This document shows, one piece after another, positions 24,263 to 32,070 of a stretch of 64,000 nt of DNA. The stretch comes from JBKCUI01 sp052161605 (lineage in GTDB: Bacteria > Planctomycetota > Planctomycetia > Pirellulales > Pirellulaceae). The translations under genes were made by a program, and so were the position numbers. Each line of letters begins with the position of its first letter. Positions within the stretch are counted from its first letter, which is position 1. The DNA is taken from assembly GCA_052161605.1 (NCBI GenBank), contig CP197409.1; one strand, given 5' to 3'. Under the pieces are notes generated by a model that did no database searches, was not told where the DNA came from, and was given only the letters and a program-made list of their open reading frames with translations.

Positions 24263-24808
24263 CTATTTAGCCCTTCGGGAGAGAAACAACGTAGCAAGAA
24301 AGGCAACAAAACATCCTGAACCGACGTAAAAACAAGTCAACATGGTTGGTCTTTGGGCTTCGAGCATTCGTTTGAAAACGAAGTACGGAGGGATCGGTGT
24401 CTCGGTTACGCCATCCTGAGAGATCTCGTTCCAGGTGTCCCAGGCCGTTGCGGGGGGCATATCTAGCATTGCCTGTCGTATGTCCAGTACGAGATCTTCT
24501 TCAGACAGATCGAGCGGGGCAGAAAAGCTAGCTCGAAAGGAATACAGGTAGCCTGCGTAGCTTAGGCAAGGGATGCTAACCAGGAGAAAGATCACTGACA
24601 GCACCCCCAAAACGGGAGAGGAACCTTTGTTTTTGCCCCGACGTGAAGATACTTCAGTTTCGGCAGGGGAAAGTGTCGAGAAGCCTCGAACGGTAGGGAC
24701 TTGGACATTAGCCTCGCACGAGGGGCAGCTAACTGTCATTCCCGCTTGGCTCTTAGCGACGGTTAGTTTGTTTTGGCAGTTAGGACAAGGAAGAAGATAT
24801 TGGCTCAT
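24263..24808 (-). CDS. Zinc-ribbon membrane protein, 181 aa
   Basis: The N-terminus has CPNCQNKL and CPSCEANVQVP, the short zinc ribbon (MJ0042/zinc-ribbon style) common in planctomycete membrane proteins. Two hydrophobic segments follow, near residues 68-88 and 157-177, with an acidic loop between them. No known catalytic motif is present. Function is unknown. Confidence 0.7.
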   Translation of the reverse strand: MSQYLLPCPNCQNKLTVAKSQAGMTVSCPSCEANVQVPTVRGFSTLSPAETEVSSRRGKNKGSSPVLGVLSVIFLLVSIPCLSYAGYLYSFRASFSAPLDLSEEDLVLDIRQAMLDMPPATAWDTWNEISQDGVTETPIPPYFVFKRMLEAQRPTMLTCFYVGSGCFVAFLATLFLSRRAK

Positions 24809-25710
24809 AGTGAGAACGATGGGGTCAGGATCTGTTGAGAGTCGGATGGATGGTGCTAGCGGTGGACTTTTCCGATGATACCAATCCTAGTTGTTTTCGC
24901 AGGATGAAACCGATCGAAAATTATATTGGCTTAAAGTTTTTGTCGGTGGCTGGACCCGCGTTATGTGGTGGTTAAAATAGGGTCGGTGCTGGTGGTAGGA
25001 TCGCGAGATCCAATCCTTCACACTCACATACCACAAATTGGAACATGGATGGTCGGTCGTAAATGGCCGGTCAATGTGTTTTCCAAACATCCTTGCCTTA
25101 AACGCCGGATCGTTCGAGTCAACTAAAGTACCCAGCAAACTTATTGGGTTGACACTATCATAACACGACCGTCGAACGGTGTATAAGCGAGAGACGACAG
25201 CATCGAGGGTTACCTTGTGGCTGTGGTATTCTCATAGGATGGGAAGGTTTGCCGGTAACTCGGATAGAGAGTTGCTGCTTGCCTCCGGAGTGGGTGTGTT
25301 CCAGTGGTATTGATCATGGAAGAAAATCGGTCGTGTTCCGTTATCATTTCGTTTGGGTTTGGGTCGCGGTGACTAGGCGTGCTTGGGTACGTCGTGTTAG
25401 TCAGCGTCGGCACTGTTTTCCCTTGTCGAGTTGAAGAGCAGCAACGAAGCGTGCGTCGCGGGCATCCTTATATTTTTGTTATTCGTAAAAATTTACCATT
25501 TGTAATCGGAGTGATGTTCGTTTTAAGTTAGGTGCTACACTTCTCTTGCCTCACTCAGGCGGGGGATGGGACGTATGCGTTATTGGATCTATCTCAGGTC
25601 CGCATGGTTTTGGGAGCATGCCCAAGCGAAAGCGGATCAGTGAAGCGCCCAATGACGAGAAACGTCTAGGACCGTGCTAGAAACCGAGCACTTCGACCCT
25701 CCATTTTTTC
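24809..25710. other. Long intergenic region upstream of the sigma-factor gene
   Basis: About 900 bp without a supported gene. Minus-strand frames at 24887-25138 and 25210-25413 are open but have low-complexity, Thr/Pro/Tyr-rich products with no motif. It contains TTGACA at 25149-25154 and a small palindrome ACCGTCGAACGGT about 20 bp further on, which may belong to the promoter region of the sigma gene. An undetected small RNA cannot be excluded. Confidence 0.45.
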
Positions 25711-25731
25711 GTGGTTTCAGGAGCTATTACC

Positions 25732-27294
25732 TTGTTCGACGGCCTGTTGGATTTCGATGATGATTTGCCTCGCAGCGCTGACGACTTGGATGGTCTTCGC
25801 AAACTGTCGCTTGAGGAGGAAGGTGACGACCTAGGCGATACGGTCGCAGAGGTTGTTGTTCCCGAGGACCAAGTCCAATTGGAAAGCGATGATGATCTGC
25901 TTTCCGGCATGGACGAGATCGAGACGTGGTCTGACGATCCAGTTCGCATGTACTTGACGCAGATGGGCGAGATACCTTTGCTCACCCGCGACGAGGAAAT
26001 TCGGCTGGCGAAGAAAATCGAAGTCACACGACGACGATTTCGGACCAAACTGCTCGAGTGTGACTATGTGGTTCAGTATGCCTTCAAGATTCTCAAACGT
26101 GTTCATTCAGGCGAACTACCATTCGATCGCACGGTCCAAGTCTCAGTGACCGATCGCCTAGAGAAAGACCAAATTCTCGGACGACTGCCTCACAACCTCA
26201 AAACCCTCGATGTCTTGCTAAAGCGAAATCGTCGCGATTATCGCAACGCGTTGAGCAAGAACTTGCCGGAAAACGTGCGTGTTGAGGCATGGCAATCCCT
26301 AGCTAGACGACGTCGCAAGACGGTGCGTCTAGTGGAAGAGTTGGGTTTGAGGACTCAGCGAATTGAAGCAATGATCAACGTTTTAGAGAGGCTCAGTCAG
26401 CGGGTCGATGAGATTCTGCATGACTTGGCGACCCTAAAGTCATATCAAGTTTCTCCTTCGCAGGTGGCGCAGCTAAAGCGTGAGTTTCGTCAGATTCTCG
26501 TTGCGACTCAAGAGACGCCTACCTCGCTGAGAAATCGGGTTGCTACGGTGAAGAAAGTCTTTACCGAGTACCAAAGAGCGAAAAAGCAGTTAAGCGAAGG
26601 CAATTTGCGTTTAGTGGTTTCGATTGCCAAGAAGTATCGTAACCGTGGTCTCAGTTTCTTGGATCTGATTCAAGAGGGGAACGCGGGCTTGATGCGGGCG
26701 GTCGACAAGTTCGAGTATCGACGAGGGTTCAAGTTCTGCACCTACGCGACTTGGTGGATTCGCCAAGCCATCACCCGTGCGGTGGCAGACCAGAGCCGAA
26801 CCATTCGGATTCCTGTGCACATGGTAGAAACCATGTCGCGGGTTCGAAATGTGTCTCGTCAACTTCTGCAAGAACTAGGTCGCGAGCCTACCTTGGAGGA
26901 AACCGCCAGACGTGCAGAAACGACAATCGAGGAAGCGCGGCGAGTATTGGCCATGAGCCGATACCCGATTTCGCTTGATCGTCCTGTCGGGAATAGCGAA
27001 GACAGTCATTTCGGCGACCTGCTACCTGATGGTACCGCAGAGAGTCCTGCCATTGGTGCAGCACAAGAGATGTTGCGAATGCGAATCAACTCCGTCTTAA
27101 AGACGCTGAGCTATCGCGAACGCGAAATCATCAAACTGCGGTACGGTTTGGGTGACGGTTATAGCTATACGCTGGAAGAAGTAGGGCACATCTTCAAAGT
27201 GACGAGAGAACGTATCCGTCAGATTGAAGCCAAGGCGGTCCGAAAGCTTCAGCAACCAAGTCGTTCGCAAGAATTGGTCGGGTTCCTCGACTAG
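25732..27294 (+). CDS. rpoD: RNA polymerase sigma factor, sigma-70 group (RpoD/SigA type)
   Basis: About 520 residues. Region 1.2 is MYLTQMGEIPLLTRDEEIRLAKKI. Region 2 has the DLIQEGNAGLMRAVDKFEYR core and the FCTYATWWIRQAITRA DNA-melting helix. Region 3 follows RIPVHMVE. Region 4 has the YTLEEVGHIFKVTRERIRQI helix-turn-helix. All residues used for -10 and -35 recognition by primary sigma factors are in place. An acidic N-terminus of about 70 residues is present. AGGAG (25719-25723) is 8 bp before a TTG at 25732, which I take as the start; GTG at 25711 is in frame but has no ribosome site. A strong terminator follows. Confidence 0.92.
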   Translation: MFDGLLDFDDDLPRSADDLDGLRKLSLEEEGDDLGDTVAEVVVPEDQVQLESDDDLLSGMDEIETWSDDPVRMYLTQMGEIPLLTRDEEIRLAKKIEVTRRRFRTKLLECDYVVQYAFKILKRVHSGELPFDRTVQVSVTDRLEKDQILGRLPHNLKTLDVLLKRNRRDYRNALSKNLPENVRVEAWQSLARRRRKTVRLVEELGLRTQRIEAMINVLERLSQRVDEILHDLATLKSYQVSPSQVAQLKREFRQILVATQETPTSLRNRVATVKKVFTEYQRAKKQLSEGNLRLVVSIAKKYRNRGLSFLDLIQEGNAGLMRAVDKFEYRRGFKFCTYATWWIRQAITRAVADQSRTIRIPVHMVETMSRVRNVSRQLLQELGREPTLEETARRAETTIEEARRVLAMSRYPISLDRPVGNSEDSHFGDLLPDGTAESPAIGAAQEMLRMRINSVLKTLSYREREIIKLRYGLGDGYSYTLEEVGHIFKVTRERIRQIEAKAVRKLQQPSRSQELVGFLD

Positions 27295-27352
27295 TTTTTC
27301 GCATTGTTCATGGTTGTTCACTCAACCAGAGCCAAATCTAAACCCCAAATTT

Positions 27353-27388
27353 AAACCTTGGTGCCCCCTCCGGTACCAAGGTTTTTTT
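27353..27388 (+). terminator. Rho-independent terminator after the sigma-factor gene
   Basis: AAACCTTGGT and ACCAAGGTTT form a perfect 10-bp stem around a 12-base C-rich loop, followed directly by further T residues. Confidence 0.9.
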
Positions 27389-27919
27389 GTGCTTTCGGTT
27401 TAAAAAAGAACCGGGCCCCGATCAATTGCTTGAACGAGGCCCGGAGTCAGGACTAATTGACCTCGAATGAATCACGCGCTCCTGGTAACCCAGAGCACAA
27501 TCCAATCCGAGCGGAGTGAAGGCTGCATGTCACTAGCAGCCCGCCGGCCCACTAGGACACCTCACCCCCATGGCCAGTACAGAAACAATTCACTGATCAC
27601 CTCCTTTCAAGAACAGCCAGGCTTACGCGGTCTCACAGCCAAGAACCGGACCGCAAAGCACGGAAACAGTCGCCGCGATGCGTTTCGCAGCACTGACCCT
27701 ATTTTATTTTGAATGCCCCCAAGAAATCAACTAGAGCTTAGGCTATGATGCTAAAAGTTGTCGAAAATTCTCTCCCTTCTTCGACGGCGGACCACTAGCT
27801 ATTGGATACTTTGCATTGGTGAATTGCTCCTCCTGCTCCCTGCAAAGCCCCTGAGCTTCCAGCTAACAACACCAAAGCCCTTCGGTTTTTGATTCCTTAC
27901 TCCTTTGTTTTTATTCTCC
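27389..27919. other. Intergenic region after the sigma-factor terminator
   Basis: No supported gene. A G/C-rich inverted repeat CCGGGCC...GGCCCGG lies at 27411-27444 with an 18-20 base loop, possibly a second terminator or an RNA hairpin. The open frame 27467-27712 has no motif and starts without a ribosome site. Confidence 0.5.
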
Positions 27920-30900
27920 ATGGGAATTCGCGTCGCGCTTAAGCACCACACTCAGTACACATACGATCGCCCCATTCAACTGGGCCCTCAAGTCGTGAGA
28001 TTGCGACCGGCACCTCACTGCCGTACGCCGGTCTTGAGCTACTCGATGAAAGTCAAGCCGACCGATCATTTCTGCAATTGGCAGCAGGACCCTCAAGGCA
28101 ACTACATTGCCCGGCTCGTCTTCCCCGAGAAAACAAAAGAATTCTCGATAACCGTTGATTTGGTGGCGGATATGACCGCTATCAACCCATTTGACTTTTT
28201 CCTCGAATCCTATTCGGAAACCTACCCGTTTCAGTATGAGCCTTGGCTTTCCAAGGAGTTGGCACCGTTTCTGGTGCTTAACCACGACATCGATGAGGTC
28301 GATGCCTGGCTCAAGGATAAAGTGGTGAAGGATCGCCATATAATCGACGTGATCACCGACCTGAACCAGCAGTTGCAGCAAGACATCCAATACGAAATAC
28401 GTTTGGAACCAGGTGTTCAATCCCCTCGTGAAACGCTCGAGCGGCGGGCCGGATCCTGTCGCGATTCGGCATGGCTGCTCGTGCAGATTCTGAGGCGGCT
28501 TCACTTGGCAGCACGCTTTGCCTCAGGCTATTTAATTCAACTAACAGCCGACCAAAAATCGTTGGACGGTCCTTCCGGTCCCGAGCAAGACTTCACGGAC
28601 TTGCACGCTTGGGCCGAGGTTTACTTGCCTGGTGCAGGTTGGATCGGTTTGGATCCCACATCGGGATTGCTTTGTGGCGAGGGGCATCTGCCGGTAGCGT
28701 GCACACCGGACCCATCCAGTGCTGCTCCTGTGACGGGCTTGGTGGAAATGGCAAAATGCGAGTTCGACTTCCATATGTCGGTTCAGCGAATCGAGGAAGA
28801 CCCTCGCACGACCAAGCCATACACCGATGATCAATGGCGTCGGATCAATGATCTTGGGCAAAAGGTCGATCAACAACTCGTCCAAGACGACGTGCGACTC
28901 ACTTTCGGTGGCGAACCGACGTTTGTTTCCATGGACGACATGGAAGGCCCCGAATGGACTACGGATGCTGTCGGGCCCACCAAGCGGCTTCTGTCAGGGC
29001 AATTGATCAAGCGTTTACGAGATCGCTTCGCACCGGGAGCATTTTTACACTATGGGGAGGGGAAATGGTATCCCGGTGAGTCACTTCCCCGCTGGGCTCT
29101 CACTTGTATTTGGCGTCTCGATGGCGAAGCGATATGGCAGGACGCCAAGTGGATTGCTGACGAGAAACGAGATTACGGCTTCACTTTTAAGCATGCGAGG
29201 CTTTTCTCGGAAACGCTCGCAGAAAACCTAGGGGTCGATTCGCAATGGCTCGTTCCTGCGTACGAGGACGTGCACTACTATTTGTGGCGAGAGCAAAGAC
29301 TCCCGGTCAACGTGAAACCTTGGGACCCAAAGTTCGAGGATCCCGAAGAGCGCACTCGCATGGCGCGAGTTTTTAGCCGGGGGATCAATAAGCCGGTAGG
29401 AGTCGTGTTGCCCATCGAGCGTCAGTGGTGGCAAGCTCGGTTGAGATGGCGGAGTGGTCCATGGCCCGTCCGACCCGAGCGGCTCTTCCTGCTTCCAGGC
29501 GACTCGGCGATCGGCTTAAGATTGCCTTTGGACAACCTGCCTTATACTGTCGCGCAACCAGGCCAATATCCCACTCCATCAGACCCCTTTGCGCATCGAC
29601 CACCACTCTCCCCGGCGGTTTCCATTCTGCAACAAAGCAGACCTCAGCCGGAGGAACCGGTCCGGGCGAATAAAACCGGTTGGGGTTCATTGGTCGCATT
29701 AGATGCGGACGAAGACATTAGCTGGTCCGAAAAGCAAGCGCAGCGGCACACCGAAGCGGCTATCGATCCTAACGCCGTGGTTCGCACCGCGTTATGTGTA
29801 GAGCCACGGGATGGGCGCATCTATGTGTTCATGCCTCCTACAGAGACTCTCGAAGATTACCTCGATCTAGTATGGGCCATTGAAAAAACCGCATGCGATC
29901 TGGAAATGCCAGTCGTCGTAGAAGGCTACCTGCCACCCAAGGACCATCGCATCCAACTGATCAAAGTCACTCCCGACCCAGGAGTGATCGAAGTAAACAT
30001 TCATCCGTCCAAGAATTGGGATGAGCTGGTTGAAAATACGACATCTCTTTACGACGAAGCACGTCAGTGTCGATTAGCCACGGAAAAATTTGACCTCGAC
30101 GGCAAGCACACTGGGACCGGCGGAGGCAATCACATCGTCATGGGAGGCCCGACGCCCTGGGACAGTCCGTTTTTGCGAGCTCCCCACGTTTTAAAATCCA
30201 TGATTGCGTTTTGGATCAACCATCCGTCTTTGAGCTATCTGTTCAGCAATCGATTCATCGGTCCAACCAGCCAAGCCCCTCGGCCAGACGAAGGTAGACA
30301 GGATTCCATTTACGAACTGCAGACGGCTCTCAATCAGCTGCCAGGCCGTGGACAGGATTGCCCACCGTGGCTGGTTGATCGTATCCTACGAAACTTGCTC
30401 ATCGATCTCACGGGAAACACGCACCGAGCGGAAATATGCATCGACAAGATGTATTCTCCCGATAGCTCGACCGGGCGTCTCGGGCTGGTCGAATTGCGAG
30501 GTTTTGAGATGCCTCCTCACGCTCAAATGAGTTTGGCAACGCAACTTTTGGTTCGCAATCTGATCGCCTCGTTCTGGCGAAAAGAGTACGACCAGCCTCT
30601 GATTGCTTGGGGCAAGGATTTGCATGATCGCTTTATGTTGCCACATCACTTGTGGCGAGATTTTGAGTCTGTTGTTTACTACTTGCAACAAGACGGATGG
30701 GACTGGGAAGCCTCGTGGTTTGCGTCTCATTTCGAGTTCAGGTTTCCACCGGTGGGGAGCGTAGAGTACGACAACGTATCCATCGAACTTCGCACCGCGA
30801 TCGAACCCTGGTATGTAATGGGAGAGGAGCCCGGGGGTGGTGGAACCGTGCGCTACGTCGACTCCAGCATCGAGCGTATTGAGGTCAAAGTCAGCGGCTT

Positions 30901-31303
30901 TGACAAGAAACGACACCGAGTGCTTTGCAATGGTTACACGTTACCACTCCAATTCGGTGGCGCCCCGGGAACTTATGTTTGCGGAGTTCGCTATCGAGCT
31001 TGGCAGCCATCATCCTGTTTGCATCCCACGATTCCAGTGCATACTCCGCTCGTCGTCGAATTATGGGATTCCTATTCGGGACGTTCTCTGGGAGGGTGCA
31101 CCTATCACGTTGGGCACCCTGGAGGACGAAACTATGCAACGTTTCCGGTCAACGCACTCGAAGCGGAAGCTCGGCGTACAGCTAGGTTCCAAAAATTCGG
31201 GCATACCCCCGGCTTCACGCACCCGCGAATGCCGAGGCCGAATCCTGATTTCCCGTGCACGCTGGATTTAAGAAGGGAACACCCCACCAGAGGGAACTAT
31301 TAA
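27920..31303 (+). CDS. Transglutaminase-like protein fused to DUF2126
   Basis: 1,127 residues from the ATG at 27920. Residues 1-275 are a bacterial transglutaminase-like domain. The N-terminal beta region starts HHTQYTYDRPIQLGPQVVRL, then RRAGSCRDSAWLLVQILRRL (catalytic Cys) and DLHAWAEVYLPGAGWIGLDP (catalytic His, with Asp in GLDP). From about residue 310 it is DUF2126, with LTFGGEPTFVSMDDMEGPEW, GEGKWYPGESLPRW, and HTGTGGGNHIVMGG. In many bacteria such genes sit with an alpha-E protein and an ATP-grasp protein, and together may make or modify a peptide-like product. Those partners are not adjacent here. Cytoplasmic; no signal peptide. Confidence 0.9.
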   Translation: MGIRVALKHHTQYTYDRPIQLGPQVVRLRPAPHCRTPVLSYSMKVKPTDHFCNWQQDPQGNYIARLVFPEKTKEFSITVDLVADMTAINPFDFFLESYSETYPFQYEPWLSKELAPFLVLNHDIDEVDAWLKDKVVKDRHIIDVITDLNQQLQQDIQYEIRLEPGVQSPRETLERRAGSCRDSAWLLVQILRRLHLAARFASGYLIQLTADQKSLDGPSGPEQDFTDLHAWAEVYLPGAGWIGLDPTSGLLCGEGHLPVACTPDPSSAAPVTGLVEMAKCEFDFHMSVQRIEEDPRTTKPYTDDQWRRINDLGQKVDQQLVQDDVRLTFGGEPTFVSMDDMEGPEWTTDAVGPTKRLLSGQLIKRLRDRFAPGAFLHYGEGKWYPGESLPRWALTCIWRLDGEAIWQDAKWIADEKRDYGFTFKHARLFSETLAENLGVDSQWLVPAYEDVHYYLWREQRLPVNVKPWDPKFEDPEERTRMARVFSRGINKPVGVVLPIERQWWQARLRWRSGPWPVRPERLFLLPGDSAIGLRLPLDNLPYTVAQPGQYPTPSDPFAHRPPLSPAVSILQQSRPQPEEPVRANKTGWGSLVALDADEDISWSEKQAQRHTEAAIDPNAVVRTALCVEPRDGRIYVFMPPTETLEDYLDLVWAIEKTACDLEMPVVVEGYLPPKDHRIQLIKVTPDPGVIEVNIHPSKNWDELVENTTSLYDEARQCRLATEKFDLDGKHTGTGGGNHIVMGGPTPWDSPFLRAPHVLKSMIAFWINHPSLSYLFSNRFIGPTSQAPRPDEGRQDSIYELQTALNQLPGRGQDCPPWLVDRILRNLLIDLTGNTHRAEICIDKMYSPDSSTGRLGLVELRGFEMPPHAQMSLATQLLVRNLIASFWRKEYDQPLIAWGKDLHDRFMLPHHLWRDFESVVYYLQQDGWDWEASWFASHFEFRFPPVGSVEYDNVSIELRTAIEPWYVMGEEPGGGGTVRYVDSSIERIEVKVSGFDKKRHRVLCNGYTLPLQFGGAPGTYVCGVRYRAWQPSSCLHPTIPVHTPLVVELWDSYSGRSLGGCTYHVGHPGGRNYATFPVNALEAEARRTARFQKFGHTPGFTHPRMPRPNPDFPCTLDLRREHPTRGNY

Positions 31304-31347
31304 CGAAGGTGCACTTTGTTTTAAGAAATTTCGTAACGAGAATACAA

Positions 31348-32070
31348 TCAGCCTTTGATCGCTAAAACACTGGATTCGCACCAGTGTTTTATACTGACCT
31401 TCAATTGTTCCAAGCTGCCATCGTTGGCAATGATATGTGTTGCCTTCGATCGTTTTTCTGCAATGGGCAACTGGTTTCGTTCTCTGGCTCGCCAATCCGA
31501 CTCGGTCCAGCCTCTCGCCATCGCAAAGGCTCGTCTCCTCTCCTCGGGAGTGTCGATCATAAGAATGTAGTCGCAATGCTCGTCCCATCCTCGTTCGAAT
31601 AGTAACGGGATATCGAGTACTAAGAAAGTAAAAGTCTGCTTAGGATCGTGAGTTTGGAAGGCTGAATCCTGGGTTATCTGTTTCCATTCAGACAATTCCC
31701 GAAGAAGTTGTTGGCGTACTCTCGTTTGCACAACCGATTCGAGAAAATCCTTGTTGGATCGATGTTCGGGAGTTTCCCCGAATACCAACCTCGCGATTCT
31801 CTTGCGATCGAGCCTTCTCCTAGTGAGATCCTGCTCATCTTCATTCTCTAAGACTTGTCTACCAAACCGATTGACAAGCTGATCAATCACTTCCGGTTGC
31901 GTCAAAACTTGATGGGCGATTTCGTCAGCATTCAATACACGACCGCCGAACTCAGCGAGAGTTTCGGTCGCGACAGATTTTCCACTTGCCACTCCCCCGA
32001 TAATCCCTACGACTTTTCGAGAGTTGTGGATTCTGTTTGTTGTGTCTACATCGCTTCGCATTCCGCCCAA
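31348..32070 (-). CDS. coaE: Dephospho-CoA kinase
   Basis: 240 residues. It catalyses the last step of CoA synthesis, phosphorylating the 3'-OH of dephospho-CoA. The P-loop is GIIGGVASGKS, followed by the substrate-lid region VLNADEIAHQVL. LVLDIPLLFERGWDEHCDYI carries the acidic ribose/base contacts (D-x-P-L-L-F-E), and MARGWTESDWRARERNQLP is the C-terminal Arg-rich lid. The ATG at 32070 overlaps the polA end by 25 bp; an ATG three codons downstream is an alternative. The gene is co-transcribed with polA. Confidence 0.93.
   Translation of the reverse strand: MGGMRSDVDTTNRIHNSRKVVGIIGGVASGKSVATETLAEFGGRVLNADEIAHQVLTQPEVIDQLVNRFGRQVLENEDEQDLTRRRLDRKRIARLVFGETPEHRSNKDFLESVVQTRVRQQLLRELSEWKQITQDSAFQTHDPKQTFTFLVLDIPLLFERGWDEHCDYILMIDTPEERRRAFAMARGWTESDWRARERNQLPIAEKRSKATHIIANDGSLEQLKVSIKHWCESSVLAIKG

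Noticed and set aside
24887..25413. Two minus-strand open frames of 83 and 67 codons
   Set aside because: Biased Thr/Pro/Tyr-rich composition, no motif, no ribosome site.
27467..27712. 81-codon open frame after the sigma-factor gene
   Set aside because: No motif or ribosome site, and basic, Arg/Ser/Thr-rich composition typical of a chance frame.
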